In this document: positions 25,599 to 37,639 of the stretch, one piece after another
Layout: each line of letters begins with the position of its first letter
How positions within the stretch are numbered: the stretch's first letter is position 1
Assembly (NCBI RefSeq): GCF_019393635.1
Contig: NC_057862.1
Location: 156,378,062-156,442,061 of the forward strand
Length of the DNA: 64,000 bases
Direction of reading: 5' to 3'
From: Dromiciops gliroides
Lineage: Eukaryota > Chordata > Mammalia > Microbiotheria > Microbiotheriidae
Translations under genes and position numbers: made by a program
The notes under the pieces: model-generated
Told to the model about the DNA's origin: nothing
Database searches by the model: none
Seen by the model: only the letters and a program-made list of their open reading frames with translations

Positions 25599-25734
25599 GT
25601 GAGGCACTTTAAAGCTATGTATCCTGGAAAAACTTTAGAATCTACACCAAAATAAGTTAATATTATCATTGTGCTATTGAAGTTTCTGAGCAGAGAACAG
25701 TGATTTTGAGAGAGAGAGAGAAAACAAAAATAAT

Positions 25735-25900
25735 AAGACTTAGAACTGGAAGGCACTTTAGAGATCCTTAGGTCAGGCCTCCTATTTTACAAGCAAGCAA
25801 ACTAAGGGCCCTAGAAGCATCATGACATACCCGTGCATATAGGTTGTCCATTACTAAGCAACAATTCCAGTGCTGCCCTTCTGACTCCAAATCCATGATG
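25735..25900 (-). mobile_element. MIR-like SINE remnant (minus), LRRC49 intron 5
   Basis: AACTGGAAGGCACTTTAGAG, CAAACTAAGGGCCCTAG and CTGCCCTTCTGACTCC, with the middle degraded. Confidence 0.58.
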
Positions 25901-26249
25901 CGGTTTGTAGCTGGGTTAGTTTTTATTTGTGAATATGGAAATGTATGAGTACTATGCTGTGGAAAGCAGGAAGAAACCTCCCTATATCTGGCCAATGTTA
26001 GATAGATAGCATATGAAAAGAGAACCTTAAGTTGCCTATACTCATATTTACCCTTGAGCAGCAGCTGCCAATGCACACAAGCTGTGTGGACATGGAAAAA
26101 GCCTGCAAAGTGGTGTATGACTAAGGATCCAGTTCAGTGGCATTTCTCTAACCTTAGGTTTTTGTGTTTCCACTACTGCCTAACAATGATAGGCAGCATA
26201 TCTGCAACATCATTTTCTAATGTTTTGCGGGAATTTAAGAAAATTTATT

Positions 26250-26945
26250 TTTAATAATAATAATAAACCTTTTTATTTTAAGTTTTGAATTCCAAAATCT
26301 ATCCCTCTTTTCCTCCCTCTCCTCCCCGCTCCCTGAGGTGGTAAGCAATCATATATAGGTTATACATGTGCAATTATATAAAACATGGCCATATTAGTTA
26401 TTTTTTATAAGAAAATTTGAATAAAAGAAAAAAAATGAAAGTGAAAAAATATTATGTTTCAGTCTGTGTTCCATCTATATCAGATTTTTCTTTGGAGTTG
26501 GATAGTATGTTTCATCATTAGTCTTTTGGGATAGTCTTGAATCATTGTATTGGTGAGAATAGTTAAGTTGTTCATAGTTTTCCATCAAAAAATATTGCTA
26601 TCACCGTGTACCATGTTCTCCTGGTTCTGCTCACTTCACTACCCATCAGTTCATATAAGTCTTTCCAGGCCTTTCTGAAATCATCCTGCTTATCATTTCT
26701 TATAGCAGAATAATATTCCGTCACAATCATATACCACAGTTTGTTTAGACATTCCACAATTGATGGGTATCCCTTTGATTTCCAATTCTTAGTCACCACT
26801 AAAAAGCTGCTATAAATATTTTTGTGCAAATGTTTTTTTTCTCTTTTTAGGGCTTTCTTTGGGATATAAACCTAGCAGCGGTATTGCTGTATCAAAGGGT
26901 ATACGCAGTTTTATAACCCTTTAAGAATAGTTCCAAACACATAGA
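26250..26945 (-). mobile_element. L1: ORF2 C-terminus and 3' UTR (minus)
   Basis: Minus-strand reading gives WYMIVTEYYSAIRNDKQDDF, typical of the L1 ORF2 C-terminus (compare WYIYTMEYYAAIKKNE in human L1), followed by a 3' UTR ending near 26250 at an A-rich tail (TTTATT repeats on plus). It is 5'-truncated and decayed. Confidence 0.82.
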
Positions 26946-27134
26946 GAAGACATAAATGAAAAATGGAACTGTGTGTGATTCATAGAGTTGGAAGGGACAA
27001 GCAAATCCTGAGGTTCTTTGGTACCAAAATATTTCATTCCTGCCAGAATTTGATTATCAGTGACAATGACAGGCTGTGGTAATGCTGTGGGTTTTTAAAA
27101 GCTTAGACAAAAATTACCACTAAAACGAATGGCT

Positions 27135-27350
27135 CCATCCGTTCTGGTGAGCAGTTTGGAACTTCATGAGTTCAAATTTGGCTTCAGACACTTACTAGCT
27201 GTATGACCCTGGGTTAGTCATATAGTTCTATCTCAGTTTCCTCGTCTGTAAAATGAGCTGGAGAAGGAAATGGTGAACCACTCTCTGCTAAGAAAACCCC
27301 AAACAGGGTCACAGAAAGTCAGACATGACTGAAAAATGACTTAGCATATC
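27135..27350 (+). mobile_element. MAR1-type SINE (plus)
   Basis: GAGTTCAAATTTGGC, then CTCAGTTTCCTCGTCTG, AAAACCCCAAACAGGGTCAC and AGACATGACTGAAAAATGAC. Confidence 0.8.
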
Positions 27351-27534
27351 ATGTCTGGCTTTCTGTGACCTTGTACTATGTTCTTTACATGTATATTATG
27401 ACATTTTTATGTGCTTTAAAATGCCAGTTTTCATGTAAAACAATTCACACAAAATTGGGTCTTATGCATATCCTTGTATAATTGTCTATTTCACAGTATG
27501 AGAGGAAAGAGGAGAAATTTTTCCCTTGAGTCAC

Positions 27535-27720
27535 ATTGCATTGGAAAGAGTATTGGATTTGTCAAAAGACTTGGGTTCAAATTCTGCCTTTGCTACTTAG
27601 CACTAGGGTGACCATGGGCAAGTTACTTAACCTCTGTCTCAGTTTCTTTATCTATAAAATGAATGAATTGGACTAAATAAACTCCAATTTGATCCTTTCT
27701 AGCTCTAAATTTGTGATCCC
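27535..27720 (+). mobile_element. MIR-like SINE (plus)
   Basis: GAAAGAGTATTGGATTTGTC, GGGCAAGTTACTTAACCTC, TTTCTTTATCTATAAAATGA and GATCCTTTCTAGCTC. Confidence 0.75.
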
Positions 27721-28323
27721 AAGTTAGGGATCATCACAGTGACATTAATTTTGAGTCTTTCTGGAAGTTTTTTTTTTTAATAAAAGCTCATTTTACCATT
27801 TGTTAAAATGCAAAATAAATTGAACCTCATTAAAAAGCTGCCTTTTTGACTTTTTTTTTTTTTACCAGGTGGTGTACTTCTTTGAATTTTGGGTTGTTTT
27901 TTTTTTTGCAGCCTATAATACTCAGTCTTTGATATCCCCTCTTTCCCCTCCCCCAATCCAAGTAGGATCTAGTTTAAAAGTCTTTTAAAAAGCTTACAGT
28001 TTTATTTAGAATTGTTGCCAATGGATATCTTCCCATGACATTCAAGTATCCATCTCTTCCATGTAAATAAATATCTAGTGGTAGGGACCAGACCTATGAT
28101 TTAATTGATATAAGGAATTCTTGGGGAGGGGGGGAGGAGGGAAATCCCTTTTACCAATGAAGGTTGGCACCTTCTCTATTACTTACAATCTTAGAGTTTT
28201 GCCTCCAACTCTAAGAGCTTAATTGACTTGTTCAAGCAGTCTCAGCATGTGTTAGGGCTTGAGTGTGGGTGTTCTTGGCTTTGAGATTAGCTCTTTATTC
28301 ACTAATGTTGAGTAGTGATTCTC

Positions 28324-28477
28324 TCTCTCTTTTTGGGGGGGTGGGCAATGAGGGTAAAGTGACTTGCCCAGGGCCACACAGCTAGTAAATGTCAAGTGTC
28401 TGAGGCCAGATTTGAACTTAGGTCCTCCTGAATCCAGGGCTGGTGCTTTATCCACTGTGTCACCTGGCTGCCCTGAT
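28324..28477 (-). mobile_element. WSINE1-like SINE (minus) with target duplication
   Basis: Full length; TAGTGATTCTC at 28313-28323 and 28478-28488. Confidence 0.92.
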
Positions 28478-28852
28478 TAGTGATTCTCAAAAGAGAGACT
28501 TATTACCTCTAAAATATTTGTTATGTATTGATTCTGTTTATACATATATTCTGTCTATATATGCATGCATATATGTATATCTTTTTCAGTTTACTTATCC
28601 TTATATATATTTGTCCATCGTATTTATCTACAAATTTGAGAGCTCTTTAAGGACAGGAATTCTAACACAAACTCTTCACACCCTGTAGTGATATACTGTT
28701 ATTCCATTTTCTTATCAGCACACACACAGAGATATGTACATAGAATGAATATACAAATATTGATAGTAGAAATAGAAACATTAGCACATGATTAGGATGG
28801 AAACAAGAGCAGCAAGACATAGCCTTTAATATCTTTTTCTTTCATATCCTAG

Positions 28853-29056
28853 GCAAAAACTGACTGTTTGTCCTGTGATTGATGGGGAAGAACACCTTCG
28901 TCTGTTGAACTTTCAACATAATTTTATAACTCGGATCCAAAACATTTCTAACCTTCAGAGCCTCATATTCTTGGATTTATATGATAACCAGATTGAGGAA
29001 ATAAGTGGACTTTCTACACTCAGGTCCCTTCGTGTTCTCTTGTTGGGGAAGAACAG
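28853..29056 (+). CDS. LRRC49: LRRC49 exon 6: first leucine-rich repeats
   Basis: A 204-nt exon, acceptor TTCATATCCTAG, donor AACAG|GTAATG, phase 2 in and phase 2 out. It encodes QKLTVCPVIDGEEHLRLLNF, QHNFITRIQNISNLQSL and IFLDLYDNQIEEISGLSTL, then RVLLLGKN. The 22-residue spacing of LxxLxLxxNxI units is SDS22-type. The sequence is nearly identical to mammalian LRRC49, as expected for a conserved protein-interaction surface. Confidence 0.97.
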
Positions 29057-29389
29057 GTAATGAGGTGTAAGAGGCATATTTTATAATGTTTTTCAATGGA
29101 GAAGACTCTAAGTGTTTATTTTATAGAACACTTGTATCTATAGCATTAATATTTGGCACTTGGGTTTTTAATTGGGACTCAAGTAAAAAGAACAGCATTT
29201 TTGTGCAATGATTGCCATTAGATGGTTCGAGGTTTTGGAGCTGTAAGGGAGCTTAGAGATCATCCAGTCCAACCCAGTATAGTGCTTTTAAAACATCTAA
29301 AGCAATAGTTGTTAGCCAGTTTGATAGTCTTATGGCTTTCTGATTTTTAATAGACGCTCTCACCCGTGCTTCTCTTCTATGCTATTCCA

Positions 29390-29925
29390 GGAGTCAGTCA
29401 ATTTATTAAGTGCCTACTTTGTGCTAGGGACCATGCACTAGTACTGGGGATACAAAGAAAGGCAAAAGACAGTTCCTGACCTTGAGTTCACAATCTAGTG
29501 TGGGAAACAATATGCGAATAACTTTGTATGAACAAACTATATATAGGGAAAATAGGAAATAGTCGACAGAAGGAAGGCACTAGAATTCAGAGAGATTGGG
29601 AAAGGTTGTCTGTGGAAGTTGGGATTGTAGCTAGGATTTCAAGGAAGCCAGGAGGTAGACATGAGAGGGACAGCATTATAGCTCTGGGGATAGCCAGCCT
29701 GTGAAAATGTTGAGTCAGGAGATGGTGTGCTTTGAGCAAGAACAGCAAGGAGACCGTGTCACTGGATTGAAGGGTGCATGGCAAGGTGTAAGAACACTAG
29801 AAAGGGGTGTGTGTGTGTGTGTGTGTTTTGCAGATTATGAAAGCCTTTGAACACCATCTGGAGGACTTTATGTTTGATCATGTAGGTAATAGGAAGCCCA
29901 TTAAGTAGGTGATTATTGATGGCAA
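29390..29925 (-). mobile_element. L2-clade 3' end (minus), LRRC49 intron 6
   Basis: CAATTTATTAAGTGCCTACT, GGGGATACAAAGAAAGGC, AGGAAGGCACTAGAATTCAG and ACAGCAAGGAGACCGTGTCA. A (TG)n run lies at 29806-29827. Confidence 0.75.
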
Positions 29926-30214
29926 GAGATAAGATCATGATATTTAGACCTGAAGGGACTTCAAGACATCATCTAGTCCAAATGGCAGGCTTCAGTAGCT
30001 AAGCTTTTTTCATTTTAAACTTAGGTGTTACACTTTTGATTTCTTCTTTGGGCAAGGCATTGAGTAAAGATTTGTTGACTGATAGATTTATTCTTACCTA
30101 TATATTAGCCTTTTTGAGAAGCACTTAATTTATATCCTCATATGGACAACTTGGGCCTTTAATGTATCCTGTCATGTGGTATAACCACAATTGTTCACTC
30201 TCTTGAGAATTGTA

Positions 30215-30218
<4 letters not shown>

Positions 30219-30251
<33 letters not shown>

Positions 30252-30265
30252 ATACATATATATAT
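30219..30265. repeat. (TG)n and AT-rich microsatellite
   Basis: About 14 TG units followed by TATATA-type sequence in LRRC49 intron 6. Confidence 0.95.
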
Positions 30266-30689
30266 GGATATACATATGTTTTAACTTTAATCTACTCTCT
30301 TAACCAAAGACTTGGACTTTTCAAGCTTCAACAGATAGCTCTTGCCACACCCACAAGGGAGGTTTGTTTAACCTATTAGCAAAATAAAAAGTAACTGAAG
30401 TACAGCGTGCTGAAACAGACATGTGGCCACTTAGCTTCAAGTTCTCCTACTGTGGATGAATCTGGGATTCTCAATTTGCTGTCACTATCTAAGGCTAAAA
30501 TGAGAAGAGATCTTTTTCTTCAAAGATCTTGCCCTCACATGTTGGCTTTCTTTGACTTCTTTAATGCTTCTGTTCCCTTTCCTTTTCTACGGCAGTCTAG
30601 AACATATAGATGATTCAGGTGTACAATCACCCAGGGAAATTTCAAGCTATATAATTATATAATTGTATATAATTGAAGCATTTTACAAA

Positions 30690-31230
30690 TGATGTTTAAG
30701 TTACCCAGCTTTGCATAGATGTAAAACACTAAATTCCTCTTAGTCCCTTTTCTGTTTTCTTTGTCCTCTTTCTTGGTGACCTCATTAGCTCCTATGGGTT
30801 TAATTTTCATTTCTATACAGATGACTCCAGATCTGTATGTTCAGCCCTGGTGTCTCTCCTTAGCTCTAGTCTCACATAGCCAGTTGCCTAGAGAGGCAGC
30901 TCTGTGGCATAGTGAATAGAGCACTAGACCTGAATTCAGGAAGGTCTGATTTCAAACGTCGCCTCAGACACTTATTAGCTGTGACCCTGGTCAAGTCACT
31001 TCACCTCTGTTTATCTCAGTTTCCTCGTCAGTAAAATGGGGATAATAATAGCACCCAGGTCCCAGGGTTGTTATAAGCCTCCAATGAGATGATCTTTATA
31101 AAGTGCCTGCCACATAGTGAGTGCTATGTGAGTTAGCTATTGTTACTATTAGCTATTTGCCACTGGATGTACTGTTGGCCTTTCAGATATTCAAAAGAGA
31201 AGTCACTAACTTTTTCCTAAGCCCACACCC
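30690..31230 (+). mobile_element. L2 ORF2 fragment (plus) split by a CORE-SINE
   Basis: The L2 reverse transcriptase block around its YADD box is visible as YGFNFHFYTDDSRSV near 30793-30840, and after the SINE as CLLDVLLAFQIFKREV-like sequence, the expected next segment of the protein. Confidence 0.68.
30893..31130 (+). mobile_element. CORE-SINE (MIR/THER1-like), plus
   Basis: A tRNA-like head (GAGGCAGCTCTGTGGCATAG), then CTCAGTTTCCTCGTCAG, a CORE-like GGGTTGTTATAAGCCTCCAA and AAAGTGCCTGCCACATAG. It interrupts an L2. Confidence 0.78.
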
Positions 31231-32139
31231 TCTCCTGTACTTTCTTACTCTTTTTTTTGGCTTGTATTTTATATATATTTTGAGGGATGACCTATTTATA
31301 CTAGTCATGTTAGGGAAGAGTAGGAGATTTTGAACACAGATTATCATGAGCTAGAATTTTGCTAAAGTTCCTTTATTTTAAATTGTGGTTCAGTGTCCTC
31401 CTTATCTTTATCATGCCTCTGTTTCAAATTCTAATTGTGGGTGTTGTACTCATTTATATTTAAGGGTTCATTATTGGTTTGCCTATTTGCAAATAGCTGT
31501 ATTGACCCTGCTTAAATTTTATCAACAGAAATTTTTTGTGCTTCTACTCTTTTGTGGTCCGTTGTGCTATTCCCAGATATAGAGGAAACTTAAGCAGACG
31601 AGGTCATGGGACAGAGAAGGTCTTGGTAGAGGCTCTTGGATACATTTGTCCCATTTGCACTGACTTCCCCAACTGTTGTTATTTAGTCCTTCTGTGTCTA
31701 GTTTACTGGCTCTTGTCAATCAGTCTCTCTGAATTTAGGTTCCTATACCCTGTTGCCTAATTAATCCCAGATTCTGATCTGGCCTGGTATCTTGGTCTTT
31801 TAGTGTTTACTTGATCTTCTTGATCTCCTTTCTATTCATCTGTTTTGAATCCTTTGGATTTTTCCTGCCTAGACTTAGAATATTTGTATTTTTTTCTTTA
31901 CTAACTCACCCCCTGGCCATCACATCTTGCTCCCCAGATATTGTAGTCTAACTGGATTCCTGAGCATGGTTTCTTCTGTCCTGCTTTGTCTTGTGCATGC
32001 TAGATATTTGTCAGGATAGCTTTTGTTTTGCCTTTTCTTTTAGGTATGAAAATCAAGGAGGTAATTTACAAGATAGTATTAAGGGCAATGGGATAAGGGA
32101 AAAAAAAGATTATATTAAGTTGTAAGATAATTGAGCGGT

Positions 32140-32275
32140 TTGCCTTTCCCTTCTCCAGCTCATTTTATAGATGAGGAAAGTGAAGCAAATGGGGCTTAAG
32201 TGACTTGCCTAGGGTCATACAGCTAGCAAGTTTTTGAGGTCAAATATGAATTCAGGTCTAGCTGACTTTTACATG
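32140..32275 (-). mobile_element. MAR1-type SINE fragment (minus)
   Basis: GGTTTGCCTTTCCCTTCTCC, GATGAGGAAAGTGAAGC and AGTGACTTGCCTAGGGTCAT; the RTE-like end is missing. Confidence 0.7.
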
Positions 32276-32279
32276 TAGT

Positions 32280-34385
32280 AGGAATGATAATCTTATAGCT
32301 TCTTATAAAGAGGTAGAGAGTTTTTGTTTTGTAAACCCAGTGTTTCCAGTTCAAATCCTAATTTTAGGTAAGAAAAGGATTTTTTTCAAAAACTTTCTAG
32401 GTTAGGATACTGCAACTACCCACAAACCACTCAATGCCCCTAAATTGATCCAAGAAGAGGTAGCTAGATAAATAGACCACTATTCTCTATTCTCATCTTT
32501 CCATTAAGTCAGGATGGGGACTGAGTAGAGCTAATAGATACTCTTTTCAAGAACTTTTTTTTCTTTTTATGTATATTTTGCATATATCCCACATATATTT
32601 TTCTACAAGTTTTACCTAAAGTTGTTTACTTGATTGGGGACCCTTTGGTTAGTGAAGAAGGACTGGTCATATTTCAAATTATTATCTAAAACTACTATGT
32701 GGTATTCTCTAATACAATGGAAATTATATGTTATTATAATTATTATTATTATTAATGTCAAGAGTTATGATTTCAGGGGACATAAAAAAGAAGTTGTTTG
32801 TAAAAGAATAACTTGGAGGGATAAGAATGATATATATATTACTGTGTCTGAAAATTGAATCTCCTTGATCCCCATCTTGATTTGAGGTAAAGGAAATCCG
32901 AGCCTTAGATTTACAAAGCTACATTTGATCATATTAGCCTCTACATAGAACTGACACAGCATTTTTCCTTTACAAGATTTCCCTTCACTGTAGGCAGCTC
33001 TTTTAAAATGACACTTATAATCCTCCTCTAACAATAAAACTTTTAAAATCATACACATCTACCTTCCATTTTCTCTTCTTTACAGTCTTACAGAGAGACA
33101 AATTCCAACCTCAATATGCCATACTTTACTAAAAATTTAGAGAAATTTTCTCTTTCTATAAAGGGATAAGCTGGTCATTGACACAAGTATTTATAAATGG
33201 GCATGTCTCTGTTAATGTACTGTATCATATAGAAGTATAATTCAGTATTTCAGTATATCCTGTATCTCCAGTACTATAACATCTCTTCACAGTTTTCAGT
33301 TAAATGTCCCTTAGACGAGATGTCAGTCAAAACTTTGAATTAATAGTGTTCTCCATTCAGAATTACTATAATAACTTTATAATATTCTTATAAAAAAACA
33401 AAAACAAACAACATAGCAACTGTGCAACGAAATAAGAGAATTATAATGGCTTGTCTCTTGAAATCTGAAGGAACAAGTTGGAGAGATAATTAGTTAAAAA
33501 CCTAACTAAAATTAGAATGAAATATGACATGTTATTTAAGAATAGCATTGATTTCATATATTTTAAAATAGCATGGGCAAAATTTTTATTAGTAACTATT
33601 CAGTATTCTAATTTGCCTAAATTTGAGCTTTTTTTTCCTTTATAGTTACCATGATGCCATCAAAACACATGGATATATTTGGAAGTTCATTTCTATAATT
33701 ATTATACTATTAGACAAGAAATTAGTGCCTCTAAAAATAAATATTTATCATACTTCTAAGGCTATTCCTTTGAGCAATGCAAATTATAACTTATCCCTGC
33801 CTTCTCTTTCTGTCTGTACTTAATTCTTCATAAATCTGAGATTTGAAACTTCATTTTAATATTGAGGCTTTAAATATGAGTGAATTAATTTAATTCTCTG
33901 TACTTGATAATTAAAATAATCCAGGCACAGCTGGAAATAGGCATGGGAACAGGCGAGCAGAATATTTTTTATTAGAATATTGCTTACATAGCTTATTACT
34001 TTGTGAAGGAGTGCCTGTGAGATGTGGGAAGAATTTTATTAGTTATGTTGTAGGAGGCTAAGAGAGAAGGGGGAGTAAGGTTAACGGATGCCTTGCAGCA
34101 TTTAATACCTGATTGACACTTTACTAATTGCTGAAACCCAGAGAGACTGGTAAGCATTTTTGGGAGCCCAGGAATCACTATTTATTTATATGCAGCATTC
34201 ACTGTGCGAACTATTGAAGATTATATATTATGTTTGTTAATCTTCCTAAAGTGATCATCAGGTTTATGTGTGCCATTTGTCCAAACTGATCTTTCTTTTT
34301 AAAAGAGAAGGTGAAAGATGTAGAAGAATATCAGTTTACACTGTTTTGTTAGGATCATAAAAAGATAAAATAACAGACATTTAGA
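32280..34385. other. LRRC49 intron 6, no recognised repeat
   Basis: About 2.1 kb of AT-rich sequence with no SINE, LINE or open exon that I can identify. It is the longest repeat-poor stretch in the window and could hold conserved non-coding sequence or very old repeats. Confidence 0.5.
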
Positions 34386-34389
34386 GTTG

Positions 34390-35035
34390 GAAGGCATTAT
34401 AGAATCATGTTATCTTAGAATTAGAAGATTAATTAGAGTTTATCTTGTTCATCCTTCCACAGATAAGGAATCAGAGCTAGAAAGTCTCACGAATATTTCC
34501 CAAGGTCACACAGCTAGTTAGTTGCTGGAAGATCTGGGACTAGAGTCCAGGCATCATGACTCCAAGTCCAGCACCTGTTGAGATGATGAGTAAATTCTTT
34601 GACACGATGAAATACACATTCTGGGAATAAAGGCACATAGAAAGGTCCCAAGAAGGGTTTAAGGTAAAACATTATTAAAAGATACAAAAGGGGAATGAAA
34701 GGATTTGAAGTGGAGGAAGAGTACAGGAAATGAACTCTGCCTACTACCTGTGCTTACAGATGTGAGGCTTTCCCCATTGATGGTGATTTTTGGACATTTA
34801 CAAGAATACTTCATTACTCTGCTTCTCAGAGCACTCAGTGATCATGGTAACTTCCCATCAACTGGCCCAAGGTCTATTTGGGCTTGACTTCACAAATTGG
34901 GAGATGGAGTCCTAGGCTATCAGAACTGGAAGAGATTATCTAGCCCAGCTCCCCTCCTTTTATAAATGAAGATGGCGGGGCCAGAGGGTCAAAATGAATT
35001 GCTCTGGATCACCTGGCTAATGAAAGGTAGAGCCA
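34390..35035 (-). mobile_element. Two MIR-like SINE remnants (minus)
   Basis: 34390-34575 (AGATAAGGAATCAGAGC, CCCAAGGTCACACAGCTAG, CAGGCATCATGACTCC) and 34905-35035 (AACTGGAAGAGATTATCTAG, AAGATGGCGGGGCCAGAG). The 330 bp between them shows nothing recognised. Confidence 0.66.
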
Positions 35036-35134
35036 CCCTTATTGCTCTTATCAAAATTCTCCTCCCAGCTGGTATGGAAGACTGCAGGGGAAGCCTGGTG
35101 CAGTACAGAGAAGAAAAGAGTTGTCTCTAGAGCA

Positions 35135-35439
35135 AAGCTTCTTAAACTGGGTTGCAACCCCATATGGGGTCATGTAACTGAATGTGGGGGTCGTGAAAAA
35201 TTTGGCAATAGTAAAAGGTTATGTATACCTATTTTATATGTCTATATAAAAATTTCTCAGTGGATAGAGCACTGGCCCTGGAGTCAGGAGGACCTGAGTT
35301 CAAATCTGGCCTCAGACACTTGACACTTACTAGCTGTGTGACCCTGGGCAAGTCACTTAACTCCTAATTGCCTCACCCCCCAAAAAAATTTCTCAGGCAA
35401 AAAGGGGTCTCAATCGGAAAAAGTTTAAGAAGCCCTTCC
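35135..35439. mobile_element. Non-autonomous hAT-like element, interrupted by a SINE
   Basis: Inverted ends with GCTTCTTAAACT at the left and AGTTTAAGAAGC at the right. The exact 8-bp flank CTAGAGCA at 35127-35134 and 35440-35447 is the duplication length of hAT transposons. A 5'-truncated WSINE (35261-35383) sits inside. Related copies lie at 22765-22950 and 42697-42887. Confidence 0.8.
35261..35383 (+). mobile_element. 5'-truncated WSINE1-like SINE inside a hAT element
   Basis: Starts at TGGATAGAGCACTGGCCCTG, lacking the first ~20 bases. AAAAATTTCTCAG flanks it at 35248-35260 and 35384-35396. It lies within the hAT element 35135-35439, so the SINE is younger. Confidence 0.92.
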
Positions 35440-36004
35440 CTAGAGCACCTGGGTTCACATTCTGGCTTGGTACTTGCCAGTTTGGCCTCAAGCTAGCTTC
35501 TTACCTCTCTGGTCCTCAATTTCCTCATATAGGGGGCAAGGGAAGAATTTAAGATAACTCCAAAGTTATAAGCACCAGCAAAATGGTGATGCCATTAATA
35601 TATGGAGAAAAGTAAGAGTAGGGTGAAGATTTTAGGGAAAATTAGTTTAGTTTTAGATGTATTGAAAATTGAGAATCCAGCAGAATATTCAGGTGGTAGT
35701 TAGAGATATAGTACTGGACTCTGGGAACAGATTTAGAATGGATATATAGATTTGTGAGTCATCTGTATCAAGATGATAATTGAAGCCATGGGAATGAAGA
35801 GTCTGCCAAAGAAGAGAGAGTGTACGCATAGAGAACAGGGATACTTAGCACAGAACCCTGGGTAACACCTCAGATTTAAAGAGTGGGAGAGAGATGAGGA
35901 ACCAGAAAGAGAGACATAAGGGGTAGTCAGAGAGTTAAGAGAACCATGAAAATGTAGTATCATGAAACTCAAGGGATAAGAGAGTATCAAGAAACTGGCC
36001 TTTG

Positions 36005-36145
36005 CGGGGCGGCTAGGTGGCACAGTGGATAAAGCATCGGCCCTGGATTCAGGAGTACCTGAGTTCAAATCCGGCCTCAGACACTTGACACTTACCAGCT
36101 GTGTGACACTGGGCAAGTCACTTAACCCTCATTGTCCCGCAAAAC

Positions 36146-36176
<31 letters not shown>

Positions 36177-36177
36177 G
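36005..36177 (+). mobile_element. WSINE1-like SINE (plus) inside an L2
   Basis: Full length with tail CCCTCATTGTCCCGC and a (CAAAA)n-type end. It interrupts the L2 ORF2 copy on the minus strand (35540-36770). Confidence 0.93.
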
Positions 36178-36361
36178 TAAAGGAGAGAAAGAAGATGATG
36201 ACAAAGTTTTGAGACTGAAAGAATAGTGTTGACATAATAGAAACTGGGAAATTTTCAAGGAAAGCTAGTTTGGGGGATGAGTCAGATAATGGTTTAGTTT
36301 TTAGATAGGTGCTCTTTGAAGTGACTGGGCCAAAGACTGGATATTGAATGAGAATTTATGA

Positions 36362-36386
36362 TTATATATATATATATATATATATG
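36362..36386. repeat. (AT)n microsatellite
   Basis: About 11 AT units inside the L2 remnant. Similar short AT runs occur at 40847-40860 and 43467-43482. Confidence 0.95.
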
Positions 36387-36777
36387 GATGAAATTATAGT
36401 TGAGATTGTGAGAGGGAATGATTTTTTCAAGTGAGTGAGTGTAGAAAGAAAACAACAAGAGACTAAAGCCTTGAAAGGTACCCACACATAGTGTATAGGA
36501 AGAGGAAGAAGGACTAGGAAAGGAGCTAAAGTAGGATTGATCTGAAATGTAGTAGGAGAATGAGGAAAATGTAAGGAGGAGAGAGTTTCAAGTACTATCA
36601 TGCTGTTGGCAGATCAAGGAAGATAAGTACTGGAAAAAGGGGCCTTTATATTTGGTTAGAATGATATAATTAGGGTTTGGGATAGTAGTGGGACAGGAAA
36701 ATCTACCACTGGAAATCTAGTGAGATAGAAAGGACCTCGTAGATGCCATGTGTATAAGGAGGAAGTAGGTTATATGA

Positions 36778-37018
36778 CCAATTGTAGGGGATAAATTGGA
36801 ATGGGTTAACAAAATATAGCATGATTACTGTACCTGAGCAGTGACCTCGGGGTCGCCAGCTGGAAGATCAGCGATGTGACTCCAAGGCTGTAGCCAGGAT
36901 ACTTATTAATGAACATATAAATCAAATAGAATGCACTGAACAATGTGTTTCAGTTAAAACTAGCCATTCCCTGTAAAGAATATTTTGTTAATCCATTCCA
37001 ATTTATTCCCTACATTGG
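36778..37018. mobile_element. Short DNA element with ~38-bp terminal inverted repeats
   Basis: The left end CCAATTGTAGGGGATAAATT (continuing GGAATGGGTTAACAAAATAT) is the inverted complement of the right end (36981-37018), with about three differences. The 241-bp unit has no coding capacity and looks like a non-autonomous DNA transposon (MITE). No convincing target duplication was seen, so the superfamily is open. Confidence 0.75.
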
Positions 37019-37639
37019 AGTGGAGTTGTCGCTGATCACCCACCCTGATCAGTGTCTAGTTTGACTTTGATTACTGTTGTACCTACTGTCTCTCACAGCT
37101 GTGCTCCTAGACAGGCATCATGTTGTCTGGTCAGGTTCCCAACACACATAAGTTTATATTGAGGAGAAAATAAGCCTGCAGTTTTAGAGGCCTATGAAAG
37201 GAATGAGTAGACATTGAGGATCAAGCACAGTCTAAAACCTGGAAGGTCCACAAAGGTAGGGAGATAATAGGTAAGTCAGCAAGAATGGCAGCAACAGAGT
37301 TAAGATTTCTAGTGCTATGGTAGAGAATGTTTGCTCTTTGCTTTGCTATTATGTTCAGTATTGTATGTGGCTAGACAAAGGCTTGCAACCAAGGTGACTA
37401 TAAAGCTTGCAGAGTAGTCCCTGGTTAGAGCAGGGGCCCAAAGATTTGTCTTTCAGAAAGTTTTTCAAAGATAGTCATTGAGTTTCATAGTTTTCATAGT
37501 TTGTTTTTTGACATGACAGCAGTAACCAGAGCACAAGGGATTAGGTGATGAGGAAGTGCAATGTAGTACACTTGTTAAAGGTGTTTGGCAGGAAAAGGAA
37601 TGAGAGAAATAATATTGTAGTTAGAAGGCATAACACATT

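Larger units (their letters stand above)
35540..36770 (-). mobile_element. L2 ORF2 fragment (minus) split by a WSINE
   Basis: Minus-strand reading gives MASIIILIQMTHKSIYPF, a degraded form of the L2 RT block GFNYHLYADDTQIYIS, and upstream of it the remnant of the preceding segment. The WSINE at 36005 interrupts it. It abuts the inverted-repeat element at 36778. Confidence 0.68.
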
